A stretch of DNA of 9,526 bases from JBBSEZ01 sp038239195 (GCA_038239195.1 JBBSEZ010000388.1:1-9526); one strand, 5' to 3'. Positions 1 through 6,903 are shown, counted from the first letter of the stretch. The notes: generated from the sequence alone by a model not told the origin. Program-made: numbers and translations.

Positions 1-745
1 GCGCGGTCCACTCGTTGACGATTTTCGACTCCATGACGTCCCACCCTTTCAATGCTTCGCGCCAGGCTTCGTCGCAGCCGGCCTTCTCGGCGAACACGAT
101 GGCCAGCCCCAGCGCCTCCCTCTTCCTCTTATCGGTTTCCTCGCCCGCCAGTTTCAGCCAGCGATCAATGATACCCGGGTCGCCGCCGTTTTGCATCAGC
201 GGCAGCCACGCCAGCAACAGGCGGGGCGCCCGCCTCTCCGCAACTTCGCGCAACACCTCGTCGGCGCTCAGTTCGCCCAGGTCCCACTCGGCCACGCCCA
301 GGTTCGTCAGCACGCGCGTCTTCCCCAGCCGCATGGATTGCCCCGTCTGCCCGCGGCCGGTGAGATTAATGACGACCGCGCCGACGAAGTAGTGGTCGCC
401 GCGATGGGGAGAAGGGCGCACGTCGAGCCAGATGCCGCCCAGGTACTGGAGCATCCGCCCGAACATCTCCGGGTCGGGCGCGACCTGCACCTCGGCGACC
501 AGCGCCCAGGGCCGGTCGCCGTCGGCCCGGTCGCTCAGGGCAGCGACGGTGTCGCAGGTGCGGTCGGGGTGGCCCGGCCAGGGCACGCCGCGCGTGTCCA
601 GCCAGCCCTCGAAGCCCATCTCGTCCGACCTCGCTCCCAGGAGCCAGAGCAGCAGCGCCAGCGCGTCGAGGCGCAGCAAGAAGCGGCTCGCCTGGTCGTA
701 GACGTTGCCCGAACGACCACCGGCCTTCGCGCGCGGTCGGCTCAT
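1..745 (-). CDS. PD-(D/E)XK-like hypothetical protein, cut by the left edge
   Basis: The reading frame is open from an ATG at 745 to the window edge, giving 248 residues with no stop, so the C-terminus is missing. A GGAGAG Shine-Dalgarno sequence lies 7 nt before the ATG, and the start is 24 bp after the stop of the dioxygenase gene, so the two are probably co-transcribed. The protein starts MSRPRAKAGG. It has a conserved-looking block with D65 (CDTVAAL), a predicted beta strand ALVAEVQ carrying E85-x-Q87, and a later hydrophobic strand VGAVVINLTGRG (121-132). The D...ExQ pattern resembles PD-(D/E)XK nuclease-fold proteins of the Rpn/PDDEXK-transposase type. From memory this resembles a multi-copy family in Gemmata-like planctomycetes that often ends in a repetitive charged tail; that part is outside the window. 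Nuclease activity is not shown, and the role is unknown. Coding is supported by strong G/C bias at third positions and uninterrupted length. The nuclease assignment is moderate confidence only. Confidence 0.78.
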   Translation of the reverse strand, partial: MSRPRAKAGGRSGNVYDQASRFLLRLDALALLLWLLGARSDEMGFEGWLDTRGVPWPGHPDRTCDTVAALSDRADGDRPWALVAEVQVAPDPEMFGRMLQYLGGIWLDVRPSPHRGDHYFVGAVVINLTGRGQTGQSMRLGKTRVLTNLGVAEWDLGELSADEVLREVAERRAPRLLLAWLPLMQNGGDPGIIDRWLKLAGEETDKRKREALGLAIVFAEKAGCDEAWREALKGWDVMESKIVNEWTA

Positions 746-769
746 CGCCTGGCTCTCCGATCCTCCCGC

Positions 770-1639
770 TCAGGCCGCCCGCCTTCGCCTGGTGCGCGCT
801 GCCTCCAGCAGCGCCGCCGGGGCCTGGTCGGGCAGTGCGAGACATTGCGGCTCGACGAAGTAGGAATGCTCGAGGGCGAACCGCCCGCGCAACTCCGCGT
901 ACGTGCAGGCGTCGGTCATCGCCAGCCAGGCCGAGCCCGGGGGGAACGCCCACAGGCGCTTCGCGCCCCGTTCCTGAAAATCGTCGTTGAGCTTGAGGAA
1001 ATCGTGGAGGCGCAGCATGAAGTCGTCGGAGGCGGAGCGGCGCACCAGTCCCGGGCGGAACACCTGTACCACGCTGGCACGCAGGTCGCGCAGCCACGCC
1101 GGCCCGGCCCGCCCGGGCAGGCCGATTTCCTCCCCGTACCGCTCCAACAACCTGGCAAATGGTTCCGACGTCGCCCAGACGCGCGCCTCGGACGGGCTGA
1201 CGTTGGCGAACGCGCGCAGGATGCGCCGGCCGCGGGCGGGGCGGTTGGGGAAGCTATCGACGTGCAACAGGTCGTTTCTTGCCGTGAGGCGGGCGCGGCG
1301 CGTCGCCTCCTCCACGGGGCGGAAGCTGGCTCGGTCCGGCTGGAGCCCGCCAGCGTAGCGCGGGAACGTCGCCCGCAGCCAGGCCGTTACGCTTTGCGAG
1401 TAGGCCTCGAAAAGTGTCCGCAGGCGATCCTCCTGGCCGTCGTCGGTGTGCAGCAGGCCGGTGATTCGCCCGGTCGCCGGGTCGAAGCTGATGTTCTTGT
1501 GGCCGAGGCCACCCTCTTGTTGCTGAAGCAGGAATGCCCGATCGTCGTCCTGGGGAAGCGGGAAAGGAGCTGCCGGGTAATGCAGGACCTCGCCGCGCTC
1601 CAGGCGTTCCTCGGGGGACGAGGGGCCCTCATTGGTCAT
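770..1639 (-). CDS. Kdo hydroxylase family protein (Fe(II)/2OG dioxygenase)
   Basis: This 289-residue protein resembles the Kdo-3-hydroxylase (KdoO) family. In known members the enzyme uses Fe(II), O2 and 2-oxoglutarate to hydroxylate the 3-deoxy-D-manno-octulosonic acid attached to lipid A, changing lipopolysaccharide chemistry. The diagnostic block is LLHVDSFPNRPARGRRILRAF at about 125-143: H126-x-D128 supplies two iron ligands and FP(N/S)RP follows as in the family. A second block runs from MLRLHDFLKLND (208-219) to FALEHSYFV (254-262), where H258 is the likely distal iron ligand. Length fits the family. The start is the ATG at 1639 because GGAGG lies 8 nt upstream; the longer open frame beyond it is only the out-of-frame shadow of the kinase gene. 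It begins 34 bp after the kinase stop and ends 24 bp before the next gene, so an operon is likely. There is no signal peptide, as expected for a cytosolic or peripheral inner-membrane enzyme. The true substrate in a planctomycete is not proven. Confidence 0.87.
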   Translation of the reverse strand: MTNEGPSSPEERLERGEVLHYPAAPFPLPQDDDRAFLLQQQEGGLGHKNISFDPATGRITGLLHTDDGQEDRLRTLFEAYSQSVTAWLRATFPRYAGGLQPDRASFRPVEEATRRARLTARNDLLHVDSFPNRPARGRRILRAFANVSPSEARVWATSEPFARLLERYGEEIGLPGRAGPAWLRDLRASVVQVFRPGLVRRSASDDFMLRLHDFLKLNDDFQERGAKRLWAFPPGSAWLAMTDACTYAELRGRFALEHSYFVEPQCLALPDQAPAALLEAARTRRRRAA

Positions 1640-1673
1640 GTCGCGTGCCTCCCATTCGCGAGGACGGTGGCCC

Positions 1674-3410
1674 TCAGGCCGCGTGCCGTTCGGTGGCGCC
1701 TGTCCCGTCGGGGCGCTCTCTGCCGGGGGGCAATTCGTAGGGCAGCGCAAGGACGAAGCGCGTTGGCCCCACCGGGCGCGCCGGGTCCAGGCGCAGGTCG
1801 CCGCCTTGCTGGCGGGCCAGGCGCCATGCCACGGGCAGGCCCATGCCGCGCCCCCGGCCGGCGCTGCGGCCGGAATAGAACGGGTCGAACAGGGCGGCGT
1901 GAAGTCCCGCGGCCGGCCCGGGGCCGCTGTCCTCCACGGCCACCTCGACCATTCCTCCGGCCGGGCCGAGCAGCACCAGTCGCGCCCACCCCGCCGGCGG
2001 GACCGCCTCGATGGCATTGCGCAGCAGGCACACCAGGGCCGTGCGAACCTGCTCGGCGTCGAGGTAGACGGGGAATCGGTCCGGGGCCGGCGCCACCTCC
2101 ACGCGCACCTGGCGCTGTTGGGCCAGCTCGCCAAGCGAGGCGGCCACTTCGCCCAGCAGAGTCGGCAGGTCCGCCCAGGCGGGGCGTGGCGCCGCCGGGC
2201 GGGCGAACAGCATCAGGTCGCGCAGGAGGGAGTGGACGCGCTTCGTTTGAGCAATGATGTTGTGCAGCGCCCGGGCCGTCTCTTTCTCGGTATCGCCGGT
2301 GAACCAGTCGGCCTCGTGGCCCAGGAGGTATTGCGCCTGGCCGGAGATGACGGCGAGCGGGTTGTTGATTTCGTGCCCCGCTCCGGCCGCGAGCTCCGCC
2401 AGGGCCGTCAACTTGGCCGTCTGGAGTCGCTCTTCCTCGCCGCAGGCGCGCTCCTCCAGCGTGCGGTGGAACTCATCGACCTCGCGCTCCAGGGCGCCAA
2501 AGAGCGCCTCGTGGCGGTGGCGGCGGTTCTCGATGGCCAGCACGAGCAGATCGCGGAGCAGGGGGGCGCTGTGCGGCGCTTGCCAGTGGATGGGGGCGAT
2601 CGCCGCGAGGGTTGGCGCCTCCGTTGGGCCCCCCAGGGCAGCCTCGTCTTCGGCGCGATGATCGAGGCCGACCAGCCCCAGGCCGTGCGCGTGGCCGGGG
2701 CCCTGGCGCCAGGCGGTGCGCGCGACGGCCAGCAACAGCGGATCGGCCCCGAGCCCAAGGGCAAGTGCGGCCCCGGCCGGGAGCCCCAGCGCGCCAATCA
2801 CGCCGGACAACCAGGCAGGCAAGCCCCAGCGCCGCGCCAGGCGGCGGGCGATGCGGTCCTGATCCAGGCGCCCGGGGCGCGGCGCTGGGGCGGGAGGGTG
2901 GCGAGCCGGTTCCGGGCTCACCAGACTGGTGGCAGTCCCTTCGGGATCGACGGCGCACAGCGCTAGCCAGCCGAGCGGGGCCAGCAAGGCGCACAGCCAG
3001 GCCTTGGTAGGATCGATGCCCCGTGGGCCGGCCAGTGCCTCGGCGCGCCAGGCCGCAGCCAGCGCGGCCTGGTAGATCGGTCGGGTGGCAGGCTGGTCCC
3101 AATCGACGAAGCCGGCGCCGGCGTCGAGCAGGCGCAAGGCCTCTTCGAGCGGGGCGGGGCCTTGCAGCAGCGCGTCGGGGAAGGGCAGAAGGGAAGTGGT
3201 GGCCGGCGCTGCTCGTAGCAGAAGAAGGACCGCGCCGGGATCGTGGCGGAGGAGGGGCCAGGCAGCGGCGCCGGGCGTGCGAGCGAGGGCGGCAAGGGAA
3301 TCGGCGCTGGGGGCAAGCCAGGGCAACTGAGCGGCGCGGGATGCCGCCCGTCCCGGATCGACGCCAGCCCGAACGTGCGCCGAACCATCCTGTTCGGCCG
3401 GTTCCCTCAC
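1674..3410 (-). CDS. Soluble histidine kinase with degenerate HDOD-like N-terminal domain
   Basis: A 578-residue sensor kinase. The C-terminal half carries all classical boxes: the H-box GHEINNP with phospho-acceptor H346 (HisKA about 332-402), the N-box LLRNAIEAV with N465, the G1 box DSGPG (494-498), the F-box FDPFYSGR (508-515) and the G2 box RGMGLPVAWRLARQQGG (521-537). A probable coiled coil (about 300-335) precedes the H-box. The N-terminal part (about 25-245) resembles an HDOD domain: WRAEALAGPRGIDPTKAWLCALLAPLGWLALC matches the WRHS...LLHDIG region of that fold, but the histidine/aspartate residues are gone, so it is probably a sensing or docking module rather than an enzyme. There are no convincing transmembrane segments, so the kinase should sense a cytosolic cue. 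The start is a GTG at 3410 with AAGGAG 5 nt upstream. The response regulator encoded 120 bp upstream is the likely partner. The HDOD call is weaker than the kinase call. Confidence 0.9.
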   Translation of the reverse strand: MREPAEQDGSAHVRAGVDPGRAASRAAQLPWLAPSADSLAALARTPGAAAWPLLRHDPGAVLLLLRAAPATTSLLPFPDALLQGPAPLEEALRLLDAGAGFVDWDQPATRPIYQAALAAAWRAEALAGPRGIDPTKAWLCALLAPLGWLALCAVDPEGTATSLVSPEPARHPPAPAPRPGRLDQDRIARRLARRWGLPAWLSGVIGALGLPAGAALALGLGADPLLLAVARTAWRQGPGHAHGLGLVGLDHRAEDEAALGGPTEAPTLAAIAPIHWQAPHSAPLLRDLLVLAIENRRHRHEALFGALEREVDEFHRTLEERACGEEERLQTAKLTALAELAAGAGHEINNPLAVISGQAQYLLGHEADWFTGDTEKETARALHNIIAQTKRVHSLLRDLMLFARPAAPRPAWADLPTLLGEVAASLGELAQQRQVRVEVAPAPDRFPVYLDAEQVRTALVCLLRNAIEAVPPAGWARLVLLGPAGGMVEVAVEDSGPGPAAGLHAALFDPFYSGRSAGRGRGMGLPVAWRLARQQGGDLRLDPARPVGPTRFVLALPYELPPGRERPDGTGATERHAA

Positions 3411-3530
3411 GGCGGCTCCTTCCGTGGCTAGGAGGCGCGGCCGCTCGCCGACCGCGCAACAAGCGAAAACACTCCGTTCGGCCGCGGCCCCAGGGGCGTC
3501 GGGGGACGCAGCCGAACGAGCCCCGGATCG

Positions 3531-4115
3531 TCACGCCGTGGCGGACGCCGGCTCGATCTCCAGCAGGGCACACATGCGGTCGATCAGCTCTTCGATGTCG
3601 AAGGGCTTGTGGAGGAACTCGTCGGCGCCGGAGAGGCGCAGCTCCTGGATCTTGTCCTCCTCGATCATGCCGCTGATGCACAGGATGTGGACGTCTTCGA
3701 GCGTGGTGTCGGCCCGCACCCGCTGGCAGACTTCCTTGCCGTTGATGTCCGGCAACATGACGTCGAGGACGATCATGTCGGGGCGATACTCCTTGACCAT
3801 CATCCCGGCGTCGAAGCCGTTGGAGGCCACACGCACCTCGAAACGACCGTCCTCGTCGAGGAACTTGGTCATGAGCACGACCAGGTCGTGATCGTCGTCA
3901 ACGAGAAGGACCTTGCGCTTCCCACTCTCGAGAGCGTCGGTGGGAATGCTGTTGTCCTTCATGAACTTGTAGAGCGCCTCGCGCGGGATGCGCCGGAAGC
4001 GCGACCCGGGCACGCGGAAGCCCTTCAGCTGTCCGTTGTCGAAGCAACGGATGATGGTCTGCTGGCTGACCTTGCAAATTTTCGCCGCCTCACCAGTCGT
4101 GAACACGGTTTTCAT
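3531..4115 (-). CDS. Response regulator: excisionase/MerR-type HTH fused to a C-terminal receiver domain
   Basis: This 194-residue protein has the DNA-binding domain first and the receiver second, the reverse of most regulators. Residues 1-55 (TTGEAAKICKVSQQTIIRCFDNGQLKGFRVPGSRFRRI) match the excisionase-like/MerR-like winged helix-turn-helix that reads DNA in Xis and BldC-type proteins. Residues about 67-185 are a complete receiver: acidic pocket D73/D74 (LLVDDDHD), phospho-acceptor D118 (VLDVMLPD), switch S148 (CISGM) and K170 (HKPFD). It is therefore expected to be phosphorylated, probably by the kinase encoded 120 bp downstream. I chose the ATG at 4115; an in-frame ATG at 4127 would add MDRR, but its only purine-rich sequence (AAGGG) abuts the codon with no spacing. 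Neither start has a strong Shine-Dalgarno sequence at good distance, so translation may depend on coupling to the small ORF ending 4 nt upstream. A 17-bp perfect palindrome lies 17 bp before the start. Confidence 0.93.
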   Translation of the reverse strand: MKTVFTTGEAAKICKVSQQTIIRCFDNGQLKGFRVPGSRFRRIPREALYKFMKDNSIPTDALESGKRKVLLVDDDHDLVVLMTKFLDEDGRFEVRVASNGFDAGMMVKEYRPDMIVLDVMLPDINGKEVCQRVRADTTLEDVHILCISGMIEEDKIQELRLSGADEFLHKPFDIEELIDRMCALLEIEPASATA

Positions 4116-4119
4116 GCGT

Positions 4120-4377
4120 CTATCCATCCCTTACTGGCCTGAGGCCAGTCGCACGAGTGGGGCCTTCAGGGGCCTTGTCCGAAAAGCCCTTTCCAGCCGG
4201 AATCGTCCGTGATCTGCCTCTTGTCAATCCGTCAAGAGCCGCGGCCTTTCTGGCCGGAACTGCCAGCGACGCTGTTGGGTTCCCCCACGAGCGTTCTGCG
4301 GGAGCGCCCTCCGTCGCCTCGTCCTCTTCTGAGGCGCCCCCGATGGGCATGAGTAGCTTCCCACTCACACCCGCCAT
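4120..4377 (-). CDS. Candidate small upstream ORF (85 aa) ahead of the response regulator
   Basis: An ATG at 4377 has GGAGG 6 nt upstream (4384-4388), a good ribosome binding site. The 85-codon frame ends in TAG at 4120-4122, only 4 nt before the regulator ATG at 4115. That spacing would allow translational coupling, and the regulator lacks a strong site of its own. Against it being a conserved protein: the product (starting MAGVSGKLLMPIGG) resembles no family I know, looks low in complexity, and its third-position G/C content by eye is clearly lower than in the neighbouring genes. It could be a leader peptide whose translation matters more than its product, or chance. Low confidence. Confidence 0.22.
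   Translation of the reverse strand: MAGVSGKLLMPIGGASEEDEATEGAPAERSWGNPTASLAVPARKAAALDGLTRGRSRTIPAGKGFSDKAPEGPTRATGLRPVRDG
4133..4149. promoter_or_regulatory. Perfect 17-bp palindrome, possible operator ahead of the response regulator
   Basis: ACTGGCCT-G-AGGCCAGT is a perfect inverted repeat with 8-bp arms about a single central base. It ends 17 bp before the regulator ATG at 4115, and 5 bp before the alternative ATG at 4127. With a one-base centre it suits a dimeric DNA-binding protein better than an RNA hairpin. Autoregulation by the encoded HTH regulator is a natural hypothesis but is not shown by the sequence. Confidence 0.45.
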
Positions 4378-4663
4378 GCGACCCCTCCCGAAACTTCCTT
4401 GCTCCCCCTGGTGTCGCCACTCGATGTTTGCACGCGCCCCTTAACCTCACCCCAGGTCGGTGCGAGGCCCCACACGTCGGCCAATCGGTTCGACGCCAGG
4501 GTTGGCGCCGCACCGGGCCGGCCAGAGCGGAAAGTGGCGCTAGACGATGCCCCAGTCCATCAAAGGTGTGAGGTCGTGACGCTCTCCAGGGCGTCGGGCA
4601 CCCCGCGGACGAGTAGTGAAGTCTCAAGGGCGGAGGGGATTGCCTTTCTCTCCAACACTCGCG

Positions 4664-4691
4664 ATTATAGCCAACCTGGGAAGCATGTCAA
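4664..4691 (-). promoter_or_regulatory. Consensus sigma70-type promoter, minus strand
   Basis: Reading the minus strand, TTGACA (4691-4686) and TATAAT (4669-4664) are separated by 16 bp. Both hexamers match the housekeeping consensus at all 12 positions, which is very unlikely by chance in DNA this GC-rich. Transcription would start near 4658 and run toward the response regulator, whose ATG is at 4115. That implies a leader of about 540 nt, or a separate small RNA. No gene starts closer on this strand except the candidate ORF at 4377. The 16-bp spacer is one short of the optimum. Confidence 0.72.
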
Positions 4692-4943
4692 CGCAAATCG
4701 TTTCCCCGCAGTTGCTCTAACCTGTTTCCTTGACCGAACTTCCTCCCGATTACAGGATCTCCTTTCCCTGCTTTCGTTAGCTGCCTTCCTTGCCGAGAGC
4801 CACTCAACGACGCAGATTGCCGGGACTGCCATTTTCGCCCCATCCTTCGAGGCTTCGCTCCCTTTATCGGACTGCCCCGTCCCTCAGGTTGCCTCCATTT
4901 ACCCCGATCTTCCAGGGGCCTCGCGAAACGGCAGGCAAGAAGG

Positions 4944-6776
4944 TCAATCCAGGTAGATCAGGAGGACCGCGAGGTCGGCGGGGTTGATGCCGCTAATCCG
5001 GCTGGCCTGGCCGAGGCTGGCCGGTCGCACCCGGCTCAATTTTTCGCGCGCCTCGGCCCGCAGTTGGGGCACGCCGGCATAATCGAAGTGGGTCGGGATC
5101 GCCTTGGACTCCAGGCGCTGGAAGCGCTCCACCTGGGCCGCCTGCCGGCCAATGTACCCGGCATATTTTGCCTCCAGAACGACCTGCTCGCGAACGTCGT
5201 CGCGGACGTTTCTGCTTCCGAGCTCGGGCCGAAAGGCGAGCAAGTCGTCCCACTCGACTTCCGTGCGGCGCAGCCAGGTCGCCAGGGTGTCCCCCTCGTG
5301 GCGGTGCGCCTGGAGGTAGCTCGCGAGCTCGGCGATGGCGCGCTCCTTGCGCTGAAGCCTTTCCCAGTCGTGGTCGGCTACCAGGCCGACGCGGCGGCCG
5401 AGGGGCGCCAGGCGCCGGTCGGCGTTGTCGTGGCGCAGCAGGAGGCGATACTCGGCGCGACTGGTAAACATCCGGTAGGGCTCATCGACGCCCTTGGTGA
5501 CCAGATCGTCGATGAGGACCCCGATATACGCCTGACTGCGGTCCAGGATCAAGGGCGCTTCGCCTTTTACCTGGAGCGCCGCGTTGACTCCGGCCATCAA
5601 TCCTTGCGCGGCTGCCTCCTCGTAGCCGGTCGTCCCGTTGATCTGGCCCGCGAAGAACAGCCCCGCCACCGACTTCGTCTCCAGGGTGGGGCAGAGTTGC
5701 GTGGGCGGGGCGTAGTCGTACTCGACGGCGTAGCCCCAGCGCATCACCTCGGCGTTCTCCAGGCCGGGAATGAGCCGCAACATGCCCTGCTGAACGTCCT
5801 TGGGCAGGCTGGTGCTGATGCCGTTGCAGTAGTATTCGAGGGTGTTGCGACCTTCCGGCTCGAGGAAGATCTGGTGCCGGTCCTTGTCGGCGAAGCGCAC
5901 CACCTTGTCCTCGATCGACGGACAGTAGCGCGGCCCGCGCCCATGAATCTGGCCGGAGTACATCGGCGCCCGGTGAAGGTTGGCGCGGATCAAGTCGTGG
6001 ACGGCCTGGTTGGTGTAGGCGATGTGACAGTGCATCTGCGGCTGGGTAATGCGCTCCGTCGCGAAACTGAAGGGTCGGGGCTCGTCGTCGCCGGGTTGTG
6101 GCTCGCACTTGCCGAAGTCGATGGTTCGGCCGTTGAGCCGGCAGGGCGTGCCCGTCTTGAAGCGCGCCAGCTCGAAGCCACAGCCCGCGAGGCTGTCGGA
6201 GAGCGATTCGGCGCTGGCGTCGCCGGCGCGCCCGCCGCGCGTCTTGGCCTCGCCGGTGTGCATGACGGCCTTGAGGAAGGTCCCCGTGGTCAGGACCACG
6301 GCGCGGGCGCGATAGAGCGTCTCGCCGCGGGCAATCACTCCGGTCGCGCGGCGCGGGCCCCCGATGGATCTCTTGTTGTCTTCGAGGACGAGCGCCTCGA
6401 TCGTCTCCTGGCGGAGGGTGAGGTTGGGCTGGGCCTCGACGCGGTGTTTCATTGTCTGTTGATAGAGCTTCTTGTCGGCCTGGGCCCGCGGGGAGTGCAT
6501 GGCGGGGCCCTTGGTGCGGTTGAGCATGCGGAACTGGATCGCGCTGGCGTCGGTCACCTTGCCCATCTCCCCTCCGAGGGCGTCGATTTCGCGCACGATC
6601 TGCCCCTTGGCCACTCCGCCGATGGCGGGGTTGCAACTCATCTGCCCCACGGCGTCGGCGCTCATGGTCAAGAGCGCCGTGCGCAGGCCGAGGCGCGCCG
6701 AAGCGAGGGCGGCCTCGGTGCCGGCATGGCCGGCGCCGACGACGACGACGTCGAAGTCGTAAATCAGGGGGAACAT
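4944..6776 (-). CDS. mnmG: MnmG (GidA), tRNA uridine-5-carboxymethylaminomethyl modification enzyme
   Basis: This 610-residue flavoprotein works with MnmE to install the 5-(carboxy)methylaminomethyl group on wobble U34 of certain tRNAs, using FAD, NADH and a folate one-carbon donor. The N-terminal FAD-binding motif GAGHAG is at 14-19. Other family blocks are SCNPAIGGVAKGQIVREIDALGG (47-69), TGTFLKAVMHTGE (164-176), RYCPSIEDKVVRFADKDRHQIFLEPEG (283-309) with the conserved C285, and GQINGTTGYEEAAAQGLMAG (377-396). C48 also sits at a position conserved in the family. The C-terminal helical domain ends ISGINPADLAVLLIYLD; this is slightly shorter than the E. coli protein (629 residues) but complete. 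The ATG at 6776 has no clear Shine-Dalgarno sequence. A candidate promoter (-10 TATAGT) lies about 40 bp upstream. mnmE is not adjacent. Confidence 0.98.
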   Translation of the reverse strand: MFPLIYDFDVVVVGAGHAGTEAALASARLGLRTALLTMSADAVGQMSCNPAIGGVAKGQIVREIDALGGEMGKVTDASAIQFRMLNRTKGPAMHSPRAQADKKLYQQTMKHRVEAQPNLTLRQETIEALVLEDNKRSIGGPRRATGVIARGETLYRARAVVLTTGTFLKAVMHTGEAKTRGGRAGDASAESLSDSLAGCGFELARFKTGTPCRLNGRTIDFGKCEPQPGDDEPRPFSFATERITQPQMHCHIAYTNQAVHDLIRANLHRAPMYSGQIHGRGPRYCPSIEDKVVRFADKDRHQIFLEPEGRNTLEYYCNGISTSLPKDVQQGMLRLIPGLENAEVMRWGYAVEYDYAPPTQLCPTLETKSVAGLFFAGQINGTTGYEEAAAQGLMAGVNAALQVKGEAPLILDRSQAYIGVLIDDLVTKGVDEPYRMFTSRAEYRLLLRHDNADRRLAPLGRRVGLVADHDWERLQRKERAIAELASYLQAHRHEGDTLATWLRRTEVEWDDLLAFRPELGSRNVRDDVREQVVLEAKYAGYIGRQAAQVERFQRLESKAIPTHFDYAGVPQLRAEAREKLSRVRPASLGQASRISGINPADLAVLLIYLD

Positions 6777-6817
6777 GGTGGAATTGCCTGGTGCGGTGCG
6801 GTCGGTCGTCTCTTGCC

Positions 6818-6846
6818 ACTATACCCGAAGGGGCAGGCCGGGCGAA
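6818..6846 (-). promoter_or_regulatory. Candidate mnmG promoter
   Basis: On the minus strand a TTCGCC -35-like hexamer (6846-6841, 3 of 6 consensus bases) is followed after 17 bp by TATAGT (6823-6818, 5 of 6). Transcription would begin near 6811, giving a leader of about 35 nt before the mnmG ATG. The weak -35 keeps confidence modest. Confidence 0.4.
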
Positions 6847-6853
6847 AGGCGGA

Positions 6854-6883
6854 CTGTAAGGGCCGGCAACGGTGGGGTATGAT
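6854..6883 (+). promoter_or_regulatory. Candidate promoter for the M42 peptidase
   Basis: TATGAT (6878-6883, 5 of 6 consensus -10 bases) lies 18 bp after CTGTAA (6854-6859, 3 of 6 -35 bases). If used, the transcript would start near 6890 and include the whole two-hairpin repeat at 6904-6967 in its leader. It faces away from the candidate mnmG promoter and overlaps no gene. Confidence 0.33.
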
Positions 6884-6903
6884 GGGGCGATGAAGCGTGC
6901 GCC

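Larger units (their letters stand above)
4128..4943. other. 816-bp intergenic region upstream of the response regulator
   Basis: This gap lies between the regulator start and the mnmG stop, both on the minus strand. It holds a consensus promoter (4664-4691), a candidate small ORF (4120-4377), a perfect palindrome (4133-4149) and a short hairpin at 4494-4507 (CGCCA, loop GGGT, TGGCG). About 4600-4940 is much less GC-rich than its surroundings and is strongly pyrimidine-rich on the plus strand, purine-rich on the minus strand. Open frames crossing it on either strand lack the G/C third-position bias of the real genes and resemble no family I know. I see no intrinsic terminator with a T-run after mnmG, no tRNA, and no match to RNase P RNA, tmRNA, 6S or SRP RNA signatures. 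Confidence 0.7.

Noticed and set aside
191..2257. 688-residue open frame on the plus strand
   Set aside because: It runs antisense to three minus-strand genes with clear family motifs. Its product is R/G/P/A-rich without domains, as expected for a shadow frame in GC-rich DNA.
4199..4227. Second TTGACA on the minus strand, closer to the regulator
   Set aside because: At 17-bp spacing the -10 position reads GATTCC, which matches consensus at only two bases, so it is not a convincing promoter.
4232..4627. 131-residue minus-strand frame in the leader
   Set aside because: TTG start, R/G/H-rich composition and no family resemblance; it conflicts with the better-initiated small ORF starting at 4377.
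4128..4660. Leader as RNase P RNA, tmRNA, 6S RNA, SRP RNA or a known riboswitch
   Set aside because: I looked for their conserved signatures (for example GAGGAAAGTCC, the GGTTCGA T-arm with pairing, GGAAGGAAGCA) and found none in context. A GGTTCGA at 4487-4493 on the plus strand has no pairing arms.
4399..4956. 185-residue plus-strand frame through the intergenic region
   Set aside because: It starts at a TTG without a ribosome site, lacks the third-position G/C bias, crosses the minus-strand promoter and overlaps the mnmG end; it matches no family known to me.
5064..6893. 609-residue open frame on the plus strand antisense to mnmG
   Set aside because: Complementary to conserved MnmG codons; the product has no recognisable motif and is explained by G/C-biased third positions on the other strand.
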